Positions 54,015-63,606 of a stretch of 64,000 bases of DNA are shown piece after piece (position 1 is the stretch's first letter; each line of letters begins with the position of its first letter). A program made the position numbers and the translations under genes. This DNA is from a bacterium (GTDB taxonomy: Bacteria > Hinthialibacterota > Hinthialibacteria > OLB16), in NCBI GenBank assembly GCA_022072055.1, contig JAJVIK010000015.1, forward strand, positions 86,111 to 150,110, in the 5' to 3' direction. The notes below the pieces were generated by a model. That model was not told the DNA's origin, ran no database searches, and was given only the letters and a program-made list of their open reading frames with translations.

Positions 54015-56174
54015 ATGCGATTTTTCGAAAGTGGCCACAAACGTCGCAGTGGTGGATCCAAGGTTGTCTCTATCAGAGTCACTTTCCTCACCTCTTTTCT
54101 CCTCTCCCCCTATTCGCTTCCATCCCACTCTCAATCCCCAGCAATTATCGATCTGAACCAGATAATCGGGGGACCCGATGAGCGTCTCGTCCAAATCTAT
54201 GGGGACGATGCAGGGGACATGCTGGGTTCACAGGAAGGGTATGGTGCGGCGCTCGGTGACTTGGATGGAGATGGATTCGACGATCTCATCTTAGGCTCGT
54301 GGCTTGCGGCTCCTCCAGGAATGACCGAAACGGGGGAAGCGTACGTTATTTGGGGTGGAAAACACCTTCGTGGTGAGATTTTCGATTTAGCCGCTGCTTC
54401 TGGCGCGTATGGGGAGACCCGGATTTACGGCGAAGACAATACGGATCGGCTGGGTTTCGCAATTGCAGCCGGCGACATCAACGGCGACGAGATAGATGAT
54501 CTTATCCTGGGTGCGTACAGTTCGACTCCCCCCGGAGGGCTTTACGCTGGGGAGATAATCGTCCTCTATGGGGGGCCAGCCTTTCGGAGCGCCACACAAG
54601 TCAGCCTGGATGCTCCCATCGGATCACTGGGCGAAACCAGAATCTTTGGTGATGACCCGCTTGATATCCTGGGATGGTCCGTGGCATCGGGGGACGTCAA
54701 CAGTGATGGGTACGATGACATAGTGACCGGAGGGTATACCGGCACCCCAGCGGGAAGGTCGCGCGCAGGAAAGGTCTTTGTCATTTACGGACACCCAAAC
54801 AAACCGGGGACACCAACTGGAACAGGAAGTGTGCTGGACCTGAATACCAATGGGGCGATTTCAGCGTACAACGAAACCAGGGTCCTTGGAGACGAAATTG
54901 AATCCGCTCTGGGCGAATCGGTCGCCTGTGGAGATGTCAATGGCGACGGCTATGATGATGTCGTCATGGGGGCACCTGGAACCCTGTCCGCGCCGCCACC
55001 TGATCCCACGGTGGTTGTGTATGGTTCCTCCACCCTGCCTGGGACCATCATCGACCTCAGTCTTCCAGCAGGCACCCATGGTGAGACCCGCATTCAGAGT
55101 GCCAATAACTCCGATTTCCTAGGTGAGGCGGTTTCCACAGCGGATGTGGATTGCGACGGGGTTGATGACGTTATCGTCGGCGCGATCCATTCCGACCCAC
55201 CCGGTCGTCCCAATGCGGGGGAGGTCTTCGTGGTTTATGGAAGCGACACGCTGCCGAACTCCACAATTGAGCTTGTTCAGGTGCCGGGGGTCGTGGACGG
55301 GACGAGATTCCAAGGACGGGCCGCCACGGACCGGTTGGGTGCTTCCGTGTCCGGATGCGACTTCAATGGTGATGGGAAGTCAGACTTGCTACTCGGAGCG
55401 GAAACGGCTGATACCCCCGGCGCTGACGGCGTCGGGGTGGCTTACACAATTCGCAGTGACCCCGGAATACGCGGCTCCACATTCGATCTCAGTGTCTTTG
55501 TTCCCGATATTGAGATTCTAGGAGATAACTCATCCGAGCAATTTGGGTCTTGCACAGAAGCAGGTGGTGATCTAAACGCAGACGGATTCGAGGATTTTAT
55601 CGTAGGATCGCCTTTCTGGGACCGACCGGATATTGCTGGTGACAATACTGCCGGTCTTGTTGTCGCGTTGTTTGGAGAAGGAGAGCGTCAAACAGCTGTG
55701 TGTCGAGAGGCCTTTAAGACTGGTGTTTCCCCTGAAAGGGGATTCGGGGGCCGGCTCTCCCCAGTTCTCAGAGCATGGCTTTCCTTCGATGGTGGGCATA
55801 ATGGACTTGGGGGACCATCCGTTGCCGAGGCGACTCTGACTCGCACCAACAGTCCGATCTCGGGTCTTGGGGACGGAGACACCACATGGACAGCGAAGGC
55901 ACTTTGGGAGATAAATCTGGCCCGGGAAGGTCACACTTCAGCTGAAATCCGCTTTCAGTACCTTGAATCGGAAATCGCCGGACTTAACGAAAGCACCCTG
56001 GAATTGCACCAAGCGTCGTCACCGGCCGGTCCCTGGACTGAGATCAATCCTCAGCAATTGGATACTGCCAGGAATACACTTATGGCAAACATTGTCTCGA
56101 GCGGATTTTTCGCCATCTTAGGAAATATTGCACAACCGACCGCCCAGCATGCGAACTGGGAGCTGTACGATTAA
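54015..56174 (+). CDS. Secreted FG-GAP beta-propeller protein
   Basis: A 719-residue protein with an N-terminal export signal (FLTSFLLSPYSLPSHSQS). Seven FG-GAP/integrin-alpha-type repeats are visible, each with a calcium loop of DxDxDG form: GDLDGDGFDDLILG, GDINGDEIDDLILG, GDVNSDGYDDIVTG, GDVNGDGYDDVVMG, DVDCDGVDDVIVG, DFNGDGKSDLLLG and GDLNADGFEDFIVG. That makes a seven-bladed propeller. The C-terminal region (about 580-719) is a separate beta-domain ending in HANWELYD. The run of ten G before the ATG holds the ribosome site. Lower GC than the chromosome average. Confidence 0.8.
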   Translation: MRFFESGHKRRSGGSKVVSIRVTFLTSFLLSPYSLPSHSQSPAIIDLNQIIGGPDERLVQIYGDDAGDMLGSQEGYGAALGDLDGDGFDDLILGSWLAAPPGMTETGEAYVIWGGKHLRGEIFDLAAASGAYGETRIYGEDNTDRLGFAIAAGDINGDEIDDLILGAYSSTPPGGLYAGEIIVLYGGPAFRSATQVSLDAPIGSLGETRIFGDDPLDILGWSVASGDVNSDGYDDIVTGGYTGTPAGRSRAGKVFVIYGHPNKPGTPTGTGSVLDLNTNGAISAYNETRVLGDEIESALGESVACGDVNGDGYDDVVMGAPGTLSAPPPDPTVVVYGSSTLPGTIIDLSLPAGTHGETRIQSANNSDFLGEAVSTADVDCDGVDDVIVGAIHSDPPGRPNAGEVFVVYGSDTLPNSTIELVQVPGVVDGTRFQGRAATDRLGASVSGCDFNGDGKSDLLLGAETADTPGADGVGVAYTIRSDPGIRGSTFDLSVFVPDIEILGDNSSEQFGSCTEAGGDLNADGFEDFIVGSPFWDRPDIAGDNTAGLVVALFGEGERQTAVCREAFKTGVSPERGFGGRLSPVLRAWLSFDGGHNGLGGPSVAEATLTRTNSPISGLGDGDTTWTAKALWEINLAREGHTSAEIRFQYLESEIAGLNESTLELHQASSPAGPWTEINPQQLDTARNTLMANIVSSGFFAILGNIAQPTAQHANWELYD

Positions 56175-56328
56175 TGTACTGTGGAATACATCCTGTCACA
56201 GCACCCCTCCTTTGGCAGGAGGGATGACGACAGGGGGATGTCTCCCCTTTTTTCCTCTGGCCCTCGCCCTTGCCGGCTGGTATCCTCCCCTCCGGTTTCA
56301 TTCCCTTCCCAACTTGGAGGTTGGTCCC

Positions 56329-59300
56329 ATGCGGAAACAGCCACTCCTTGCCCTCTTGGGCGCGCTTCCCCTTACTCTCCTTTTCGCGGTGGCCCCGCCG
56401 ATCGCCCTTGCCGACAGCGCCTCGGATCAGAACCTGGCGATCTCCATCCTCGACCGCGCTGGCTTTGATAAGGGGGTGTGCGCGGTGCTTGGTGCCGCCG
56501 ACACCACACTGGCGCTGGAGCTCGCGGATCCGAACGGTTTTCTCGTCCATGTTCTTGATCCAAGCGCCGAGGCGGTTCAGTCCGCCCAAACCCAGGGAGA
56601 TATTGACGAACGTTATGGGCGCTCCTTGGTGGTGGAAAGGCGGATGTCCTCGCGTCTGCCCTATATCGACAACATCCTGGACCTGGTTCTCGCCTCGCAT
56701 CTCACTCCGGATGCACTGAAGGCCGAGTCTCCCACGGAAATCCTGCGCGTGCTCCGACCGGCGGGCATCGCGATCCTTGGCCAACGCAAAGGCGAACAAC
56801 CCACGCTATCGACTAACGACCTGAACGCTTGGACGAGATCCGCGGGAATCGAGTCCGCCGAGGCGATCGAGGATGAGTTCGGAACTTGGGTCAAGCTTAC
56901 CAAGCCGGCGCCGAGCGGCATGGATGAATGGTCCCACTGGGAGCACCGCCCCGACAACAACCCGGTCTCAACCGACCAAGTCATCAAAGCCCCGTATATG
57001 ACCCAGTTCCTCGGACCGCCCTACTATATCGCCATGCCCGCGATATCCGTGGCCGCCGGAGGGCGGATCTTCACCGCGATGGGGCACATCGCCCACCACC
57101 GTCGCGAGGAGCCTTGGCTCAACACCCTCGTGGCCTGCAACGGCTATAACGGAACCATGCTCTGGACCAGGAAGCTCCCCGATGGCTATCTCGTTCACCG
57201 CTCCGCGATGATCGCCACGGCGGACACCCTCTATCTGATTCATCCGGATGATGGGGAGGGGGTGGTCCTCCTCGACCCGGAAACCGGTCTGGAAAAGGAC
57301 CGAATCCGCTTCACCCGTCCTCGGGGCGAATGGAAATGGATCGCGATCGAGGGGGATGTTTTGTACGGTTTGGTGGGGAAGAAAGAGGACCCCAAGGAAA
57401 CCACCATTCTCCGCAGCGAGTTCACCCACTGGAGCTGGGCCGGCCTATCCAAAGGCTACTATGAAGAGACCCACCCGTGGGGCTTCGGAAATGACCTGGT
57501 GGCCTATGACCTCAAGCAGCGCAAGGCGCTCTGGGCCCACCATGAGGAGGGCCTGATCGATTCGCGCGGCCTGGCCATCGGCGGAGGTCGTTTGTACTTC
57601 TATTGTGCCGACACCCACATCGGGTGTCTGGATGCGGCCTCCGGACAGACCGTGTGGACCAACCCCGACCCCAAGATCCGCGAACTGGTGGAGGAGCCGG
57701 GAGTCGGGTTGACCTCCACCCCCGGCTTCAAGACCTCCTGCTTCGCGCTCTACACCCCCGAAGTCCTCTTCTACGAGGGCCAGACCCTGATGAACGTCGT
57801 CGCGGTCTCCACCAAGGATGGGAGCCTGCTTTGGACTCTCCCGAAAACCAGCAGCAACCCCAACATGATGTTCCTGGATGGGAAGCTCCTCGTCGGCATC
57901 GGTGAGGAGGGGAGCACCCTGGTGGTCGAGCCGCTCACCGGGAAGATTCTGGAGGACCTTGGCTTCGCCAAGCGCTCCTGTTCACGTCTCACCGCGACCC
58001 CGGACTCCCTCTTCTGTCGCGCCAACCCGGAAGGCTTCACCCGCTTCGACCGCGCCACCAAGGACATCCTGCTCAACGGGGCGATGCGCCCGGCCTGCAA
58101 CGATGGCGCAATCGGCGCGAATGGCCTGCTCTACACCGGACCCTGGCTGTGCGACTGCAACCTTTCCCTCATGGGCCGTGTGGTTCTGCGCTCGGATGGC
58201 GGCTTTAACTTCGACCTCCCCGAGGATCTGAGCGGTCGCCTGGAGACCTTCGCCGAGATGGACACACAGGCGATCGTGGCCTCGAATCCGAACGACTGGG
58301 CGACCTATCGGGGGAGCAAGGCGCGCTCCGCGAGCACCGCGGCCGAGATCGGCGCCTCCGTTGCCCGGATTTGGACCCACAAACCGAGTCAACCGGTCAA
58401 GCTCACCCCGCCGGTGATCGCGGGCGATCTGCTCGTGGTCGGCGGAGAGGATGGGAAGGTCCGAGGCATTCAGGCCTCCACCGGGTCGCCGAAATGGACC
58501 CACCGAACCGCCGGACCGATCCTCCAGGCGCCGAGCGTGTGGAACGGCCGGGTTTATGTCGGCTCCGGGGATGGCTACGCATACTGTTTGGAGGCCGCCA
58601 CCGGAAAACCCCTTTGGCGCTTCCGTGGCGCCCCGGTTGAAGACCGGACTCTGATCTATGGCTCCATCGGTTCCCTCTGGCCGATCAACACCGGAGTTCT
58701 TGTGGAGGATGGGGTCGCGTACTTCGCCGCCGGAATCATCGATTACGATGGAACTTATGTTTATGCCCTCGACGCGGTGACCGGCAAACCGCTTTGGGCC
58801 AATGATTCCTCCGGACACCTCGACCCGAAGATTCGCAAGGGGGTTTCCGCGCAGGGACACCTGACCGCCCTCGATGGGAAGCTCTGGATGCCCGGCGGGA
58901 ATGTCATCTCCCCCGCCGCGTATGATCTCAAGACCGGGCAACTGGTGGGCGCAAACGCCGGGGATGGAACTCCCAAGGCCAACCGGGGCGAGGAGATCGG
59001 CATCCTTGATGAGAAACACCTGCTCCTGGGCGGAAAACTGCTTTATTCCGCGCGCGAAAATGTGGTCGATCCGGGTGAGTTCCTGGCCATCCCCCTCGAT
59101 CACCCTGAAAGCGGTTCCGGGAAGAGCTTGGCCCGTGGCAAGATCGCGCCCGCCTGGAACCAGGACTGGTTTGTCTTTGTGAATGGGAGACACACCCTTC
59201 CCACCTGCTGGTCCCGTGAATCCCTCTCCAATTATCTCGCGGCGGAGAGTTCGGCAACCACCCCAAGTCCCGCGGTGGTTTGGACCGCCACGGGACTCTC

Positions 59301-60213
59301 AGGTTTCGACACGGTTTCGCTCGCGCTTGCCGAGAACGCGGTGCTTGCAGTGTGCGAAATCCCGAACAGCGCGAATCTGGAGCCCACCTGGTCGCTGTGC
59401 GCCCTCAACCCGACCAATGGAGGGGTGCTGTGGCGTCAGATGCTCGGTGGCGCGGCCACTCCCAACTCGCTCGCGGTGGATCCGAGCGGACGCATCGTGA
59501 TTCTTCGCGAGGATGGGGTGCTCGAGTGCTACGGCTCCGGAGAGGCCTTCCGCGCCTATGTCGCCTCGCTGGGCGAACTGGCCAAGGCCGGGGGAAAGGA
59601 CCGTGAAACCGCCCTGGCGGGTCTCAACGAGGCGATCCAGAGCGGTCTCGATCCCGAAACCCGGAAGATGGTTCTCAGCCTGTTTGACCAGCTGGGGGTG
59701 AAGGTCAATCAGACAGCCTTGGAAAGCGGATGCCTCGTGGATTGGAAGGTCGCGGGGCCGTTTCCCTATGATGCGCTCAATCCCTCGGATGCGGTGTTCA
59801 TCAACGCCCCAAACCTGGATGTGAGCGGGCCGTACCGGATTGGAGAGAGCACCCACGAATGGCGCGAGGTCATCACCGGCGACCCCAAGGGCAAGGTGGA
59901 TCTCGAGCGGATGTATGGTCCCCTCGCGCAGGTGGCCGTGTACGCTTACTCGGAGGTCACCCTCGACCAGGATCAGGATTTGTTGCTCAAAGTCGGGAGC
60001 AACGATGGGGTGATCGTTTGGTTTAATGGGGAAGAGGCGGGCCGTCACGAGGCGGGCCGCGGCTGGCGTCCGGATGATGATTCGTACGCCGTGCGGGGCA
60101 AGAAGGGGGTCAACAAGGTGGTCCTTAAGGTGCTTCAGCTCGGCAACCTGTGGGCCTTCAGCGCCCGTCTCACCGACCCCGCGAATGAACCGGTGAATTT
60201 GGCCAGAGAGTAG
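56329..60213 (+). CDS. Secreted PQQ-like beta-propeller protein with methyltransferase-like N-domain
   Basis: A 1294-residue protein; ATG at 56329 with TTGGAGG eight bases upstream, then a signal peptide (LLALLGALPLTLLFAVAPP). Residues 40-200 resemble a SAM-dependent methyltransferase fold (VLGAADTTLALELADPNG, DNILDLVLASHLTPDAL, EILRVLRPAGIAILGQRKG). Residues 200-1130 form repeated PQQ-like blades (CLDAASGQTVWTN; CLEAATGKPLWRFRG; ALDAVTGKPLWAND). The C-terminal domain (VGSNDGVIVWFNGEEAGRHE) is a PA14- or glycosidase-type beta-sandwich. Exported methyltransferase folds cannot use SAM outside the cell, so that part is probably structural. Confidence 0.8.
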   Translation: MRKQPLLALLGALPLTLLFAVAPPIALADSASDQNLAISILDRAGFDKGVCAVLGAADTTLALELADPNGFLVHVLDPSAEAVQSAQTQGDIDERYGRSLVVERRMSSRLPYIDNILDLVLASHLTPDALKAESPTEILRVLRPAGIAILGQRKGEQPTLSTNDLNAWTRSAGIESAEAIEDEFGTWVKLTKPAPSGMDEWSHWEHRPDNNPVSTDQVIKAPYMTQFLGPPYYIAMPAISVAAGGRIFTAMGHIAHHRREEPWLNTLVACNGYNGTMLWTRKLPDGYLVHRSAMIATADTLYLIHPDDGEGVVLLDPETGLEKDRIRFTRPRGEWKWIAIEGDVLYGLVGKKEDPKETTILRSEFTHWSWAGLSKGYYEETHPWGFGNDLVAYDLKQRKALWAHHEEGLIDSRGLAIGGGRLYFYCADTHIGCLDAASGQTVWTNPDPKIRELVEEPGVGLTSTPGFKTSCFALYTPEVLFYEGQTLMNVVAVSTKDGSLLWTLPKTSSNPNMMFLDGKLLVGIGEEGSTLVVEPLTGKILEDLGFAKRSCSRLTATPDSLFCRANPEGFTRFDRATKDILLNGAMRPACNDGAIGANGLLYTGPWLCDCNLSLMGRVVLRSDGGFNFDLPEDLSGRLETFAEMDTQAIVASNPNDWATYRGSKARSASTAAEIGASVARIWTHKPSQPVKLTPPVIAGDLLVVGGEDGKVRGIQASTGSPKWTHRTAGPILQAPSVWNGRVYVGSGDGYAYCLEAATGKPLWRFRGAPVEDRTLIYGSIGSLWPINTGVLVEDGVAYFAAGIIDYDGTYVYALDAVTGKPLWANDSSGHLDPKIRKGVSAQGHLTALDGKLWMPGGNVISPAAYDLKTGQLVGANAGDGTPKANRGEEIGILDEKHLLLGGKLLYSARENVVDPGEFLAIPLDHPESGSGKSLARGKIAPAWNQDWFVFVNGRHTLPTCWSRESLSNYLAAESSATTPSPAVVWTATGLSGFDTVSLALAENAVLAVCEIPNSANLEPTWSLCALNPTNGGVLWRQMLGGAATPNSLAVDPSGRIVILREDGVLECYGSGEAFRAYVASLGELAKAGGKDRETALAGLNEAIQSGLDPETRKMVLSLFDQLGVKVNQTALESGCLVDWKVAGPFPYDALNPSDAVFINAPNLDVSGPYRIGESTHEWREVITGDPKGKVDLERMYGPLAQVAVYAYSEVTLDQDQDLLLKVGSNDGVIVWFNGEEAGRHEAGRGWRPDDDSYAVRGKKGVNKVVLKVLQLGNLWAFSARLTDPANEPVNLARE

Positions 60214-60216
60214 GTT

Positions 60217-60232
60217 ACACTAAATTTGGTGT
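60217..60232 (+). promoter_or_regulatory. 16-bp palindrome upstream of the HigBA-like pair
   Basis: ACAC[T]AAATTT[G]GTGT is symmetric except for one pair, and is ten bases before the toxin start. HigA-type antitoxins bind such symmetric sites over their own promoter; binding here is inferred. Confidence 0.5.
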
Positions 60233-60241
60233 TGACCGCCC

Positions 60242-60595
60242 GTGGAATTCACCGTAGAATTCTATTTGAGTAAGAGTGGTCAGAGCCCGGTTCTGGATTT
60301 CCTTCAGAATCTGAGAGAGCGCGATCCCGACGATCATGCCGCCGTGGTGGCCGGCTTGGTGAAACTGCGGAGTCGGCGGTACCACCGCCCTCCGCTCTCC
60401 AAGGCAATCGGAGACCAACTTTTCGAGTTGCGGCATGTTGGAAAGCTCAACACCCGGGTCCTCTTCTTCTTTGTCCGCGGAAGGCGCATCGTGGCCGTTC
60501 ATGGCATTCGGAATAAAGCACAGTCTATTCCCGCTCGCGATAGGGAAGTTGCTATCGCCCGAATGAGGGACTGGCTTGAGAGGTTTGAGAAATGA
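60242..60595 (+). CDS. HigB/RelE-type toxin (Gp49-like)
   Basis: A 117-residue GTG-initiated protein: MEFTVEFYLSKSGQSPVLDFLQNL, then LSKAIGDQLFELRHVGKLNTRVLFFF and VHGIRNKAQSIPARD. This is the standard phage Gp49-like/HigB fold of ribosome-dependent mRNA interferases. Its stop overlaps the antitoxin start by four bases, toxin first, as in higBA. The GTG is preferred over later codons because the family starts there. Confidence 0.85.
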   Translation: MEFTVEFYLSKSGQSPVLDFLQNLRERDPDDHAAVVAGLVKLRSRRYHRPPLSKAIGDQLFELRHVGKLNTRVLFFFVRGRRIVAVHGIRNKAQSIPARDREVAIARMRDWLERFEK

Positions 60596-60933
60596 GGAAG
60601 ACAAACTTCGATAAGTACGTTGAAGATCAGCTCCGCGATCCTCACTTCAGAGCGAAATTCGATGAGGCCGACAGAGCTTGGGATGTCGCAATCCAGCTGG
60701 TCGAACTGAGGGAAAAGGCGGGCCTCACGCAAAAGGAGCTGGCCCGCCGAGTTGGAACGACTCAGCAGCAGATCTCTCGGCTTGAGTCACCCGGATACGA
60801 GGGTCACTCCCTGAGGATGCTGAAACGTGTTGCCACGGCCCTGGACGCCGAGGTCACGATTCAATTTCACGCGGCGTCCGTGTCACGTCAACCCTCCAAG
60901 GCTGGAAGGTTTTCGAACGTCGCACGAGCTTAG
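60592..60933 (+). CDS. HigA-type antitoxin (XRE helix-turn-helix)
   Basis: A 113-residue regulator with helix-turn-helix LREKAGLTQKELARRVGTTQQQISRLES, preceded by a helical N-terminus and followed by LRMLKRVATALDAEVTIQFH. It is the antitoxin of the pair and probably binds the palindrome upstream. Confidence 0.9.
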   Translation: MRKTNFDKYVEDQLRDPHFRAKFDEADRAWDVAIQLVELREKAGLTQKELARRVGTTQQQISRLESPGYEGHSLRMLKRVATALDAEVTIQFHAASVSRQPSKAGRFSNVARA

Positions 60934-60983
60934 GCGTGGGTGTCGAAATCGTCGCGCCGATTTCAATCCGGAATGAGAACAGG

Positions 60984-61991
60984 ATGTGTTCAGTGGCCTC
61001 CTCAAGAAAGTGCTTCACTCATTCCAGGACCCAAGGGTTCATCCTCCTCTTCTTATTCCCCCTCGCGTCCTTCGCCTGCGATGACGCCACCGTGCGGAGC
61101 GCGGCGTTTTACGACAAGCGCGACCATCATCGCCTCACCCTGATGGCTCCGACGGGAGACCCCAAGGCCGACGAAATCGACCAACGTCTCGCCGCTTGGG
61201 CCAAGACCGCGAGCGGCGAGTTCAATGTCGCGTACCGGCGCATCGACCCAAACGACCCGAACATCCCCTGGAGCGAGTACGGCATCCCCTCCGCGCCGCC
61301 TTCGTTTCCGGTGGTGGTCCTATCCGGAACCAGCCGCGCCGACAAGCGCTTCTTCCTCATCGACCACTGGGAGCCCGCGCCGACCGGCAGCGACCTCCGC
61401 CTGCTGGTCGATTCCCCCTCGCGCGACGCCTTGCGCGAGGAGCTCGGCAAGCGCATCGCGGTCCTGCTCTATATTCCAGGGAAAGGACCCGCCGCCGGTA
61501 AGGCCGAACCCGAACTCCGCAAGGTGGTCGAGTCCCGTGCCCAGGGCCCGCTGGGAGTTTCTATCCTTCGTGTGGAGCGAAACGATCCAAACGAGCGCAT
61601 CTTGATCTCCTTCACCGGGACCGAAGCGCGCGCCGAGGACTGGGTCGCGGTGGTGTTCGGGCCGGGACGGTTGAGGAACCCGCTCATGGGGGGGGCGATA
61701 TCGGCGGCGGCGTTGAACGATCAGATCGATCAGGTGATTGAGAACTGCACCTGTCTGCGCCCGGTGTCCTCGTACGGGGTGGACCTGCCGATGCGCTGGA
61801 GCGAGGCCCTTTCGCTGGCTGCGCTTTCGCTGCCGGAGGAGGGGGTCGAGGAGGAGCCGGTCAAGGAGGCTTTTGGGATCGCGCGGGCCGCGTATGCGCC
61901 GGCAGCCTGGACCCTTGGGGCGATGGTGGTGCTGGTGGCGGGATGGGCGTACCTGATTCTTCGTCGCCGCAAGGGGAGCTTGGCGGCGTGA
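60984..61991 (+). CDS. Secreted protein with C-terminal membrane anchor
   Basis: A 335-residue protein with an N-terminal hydrophobic signal (GFILLFLFPLASFACDD, a possible lipoprotein site at the cysteine) and a C-terminal membrane anchor (AWTLGAMVVLVAGWAYLILRRRKG). Between are thioredoxin-like alternations (LTLMAPTGDPKADEIDQRL, FPVVVLSGTS, IAVLLYIPGKGP), without a CxxC. The last 32 codons recur almost exactly at 63591-63683, so a paralogue existed. Function unknown. Confidence 0.6.
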   Translation: MCSVASSRKCFTHSRTQGFILLFLFPLASFACDDATVRSAAFYDKRDHHRLTLMAPTGDPKADEIDQRLAAWAKTASGEFNVAYRRIDPNDPNIPWSEYGIPSAPPSFPVVVLSGTSRADKRFFLIDHWEPAPTGSDLRLLVDSPSRDALREELGKRIAVLLYIPGKGPAAGKAEPELRKVVESRAQGPLGVSILRVERNDPNERILISFTGTEARAEDWVAVVFGPGRLRNPLMGGAISAAALNDQIDQVIENCTCLRPVSSYGVDLPMRWSEALSLAALSLPEEGVEEEPVKEAFGIARAAYAPAAWTLGAMVVLVAGWAYLILRRRKGSLAA

Positions 61992-62051
61992 GAATCCGTG
62001 AAGGCAAGCCGCTTTCACTCTGGACGTCCGCAAATCATGTGTGCAAGAGAT

Positions 62052-62195
62052 TCTTGACACCATCCCGTCCTTCCCGCGGAACCGGGAATCCAGGAGTGAT
62101 CGCGGATGCTTTTCCGCGCAAGTCGCGCTTCCAGGGGTTGGGGACGCGTGTTGCACAATGTCCTGCATTCCCGATCGAATTGGGAATGCAGGGAA
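62052..62195. repeat. Interspersed FPRNRES-type repeat element
   Basis: The sequence around 62062-62095 reads PSFPRNRES in one frame, the signature of a widespread short interspersed repeat often mistaken for protein. The right half holds an inverted repeat GCATTCCC (62165-62172) / GGGAATGC (62182-62189). The element lies in the gap between two genes and encodes nothing. Confidence 0.65.
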
Positions 62196-62236
62196 ATCGG
62201 GGAAGCCAATTGCTGACCAGGCTCAATTCTGTAGTA

Positions 62237-63079
62237 TCAGGCGGGAGGATTCTGCACGAGTATTGCCATGTACTTGTTGGCTTTTTCGTGGAGAGGGTCC
62301 AGCTTTAGGACCTTTCCCCAGTACTTGCGGGCCTGATCATGCCGGTCCATCTTGTAATGTAGAGCTCCCAGATAGAATAAGGCATCAATGTGCTTTGGGT
62401 TTTCCTTGATTATCTTGGATAACGTCTTCTCAGATTTGTCATAGTATCCCTCTCGGGCAAACATGATCCCTTTCTGGAGGAGTTTTTGGGGATCCGACGG
62501 CACTTCATGCCTTCTTCTACAAAGATCGCCAATTGCCGATAATGGGCGTATTCTCATGTGAGCAGGACGACAAAGATAGTTGACGAGTATGACCAAGAAA
62601 ATGAATGTAAGCCCAAGTTCGAGAAATCCAATGATGGATACAATGGCGGCAAATATCGTAATCAGGTATGACACCTGCGCCAAGAGGATGCGGAAGAACG
62701 ATGTCTTAAAGAGGTCCATCTGAAACCTGAATTGTATCCAAATACCCCAGAGGGATATGATCAGCATGGCGATAGCCAAATTGCTGGCCAACCCCATCGA
62801 AAGCTCACTTTGGTTTCGGATCGCAACAGATATGAACAGCATGCACCACCACAACACCAGACACATGACGAGGGAGAGAAATACATTAAAACAGGAGATC
62901 GTTATCATGCCGCCTATGCACTCGGCAAATCGGACTCTAAGTCCTTGTAACCGAAGCAGGGTGAAATAAATGCAAGCGCCAAGAATGACTCCGATGACAA
63001 GGCCGATAAGGATGAGTAGAACCAGTACCGGGCCTGCAAGCATCTCGAATGGATTAGGTTCACCAAACAAGAGTTTCAT
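62237..63079 (-). CDS. Membrane protein with C-terminal TPR
   Basis: A 280-residue protein. Residues 10-165 hold about five membrane spans (LAGPVLVLLILIGLVIGVILGA; FLSLVMCLVLWWCMLFI; LAIAMLIISLWGIWI). The remainder is a soluble TPR pair (GYYDKSEKTLSKIIKENPKHIDALFYLGALHYKMDRHDQARKY shown in part). GC content is well below the window average and codon use is different, suggesting transfer. No family beyond TPR is recognised. AGGAGA lies eleven bases before the ATG. Confidence 0.65.
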   Translation of the reverse strand: MKLLFGEPNPFEMLAGPVLVLLILIGLVIGVILGACIYFTLLRLQGLRVRFAECIGGMITISCFNVFLSLVMCLVLWWCMLFISVAIRNQSELSMGLASNLAIAMLIISLWGIWIQFRFQMDLFKTSFFRILLAQVSYLITIFAAIVSIIGFLELGLTFIFLVILVNYLCRPAHMRIRPLSAIGDLCRRRHEVPSDPQKLLQKGIMFAREGYYDKSEKTLSKIIKENPKHIDALFYLGALHYKMDRHDQARKYWGKVLKLDPLHEKANKYMAILVQNPPA

Positions 63080-63157
63080 GGGTATGGCTCTCCTTTTGAT
63101 TCACATCTTCACCGACTCTGGACCCCTCGCGGTAAGCTGGACAGAAATGTGGGTTGA

Positions 63158-63239
63158 ATAAGGTGGTTTCGGGCCGGTGTTTTCGCCTCATGGACTCGCC
63201 TCCTAGCCGACTCTCCCTCGCCCCGCAAATCCACCTTAT
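63158..63239. repeat. Inverted repeat of 9 bp with 64-bp spacer
   Basis: ATAAGGTGG at 63158-63166 and CCACCTTAT at 63231-63239 are perfectly complementary, with weaker pairing continuing inward. It may be a hairpin element or small mobile remnant. From 63080 to about 63470 I see no gene. Confidence 0.35.
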
Positions 63240-63470
63240 GCAAGGTCGCGGCCAGCGCCGTCACAGCCGCTCCCAATGCACTAAGCCTCCTAGGAGGGAC
63301 TGGCGCAGCGGGGCTATCGCATTACACGTCCTTCCCATTAAGTGCCGCATTTCTTCGAGTCGGGTCCGCTCGTCCTATCTTTACGAACCCGGGGAGGGGA
63401 AAACTTACAAAGAATTTGACTGGGTTCCGCCATCCCAGGCATGGAATGGGCCGGTAGGTTGTAGTGCCCC

Positions 63471-63606
63471 CTACGGCGCCCCCGTCCCACCCTCCACCGG
63501 GACCTCGCAATACGGGCACAGGATCCCGTTCTTCATCGCTTGCCGGAAATAGCGGTTGGGGATTGAGGACTTGGCGTGACGCTCCACCAGGCGCCGGCAG
63601 CCTGGA
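63471..63606 (-). pseudogene. C-terminal gene fragment with CPYC motif
   Basis: The minus strand reads RLVERHAKSSIPNRYFRQA, then MKNGILCPYCEVPVEG and a stop at 63471, the look of a real protein end with a zinc-binding cysteine pair. Upstream it runs into the duplicated segment at 63591, so the 5' part is missing. The family was not recognised. Confidence 0.35.

Noticed and set aside
58000..59193. Minus-strand 403-codon frame under the PQQ-like gene
   Set aside because: Shadow of the propeller repeats on the other strand.
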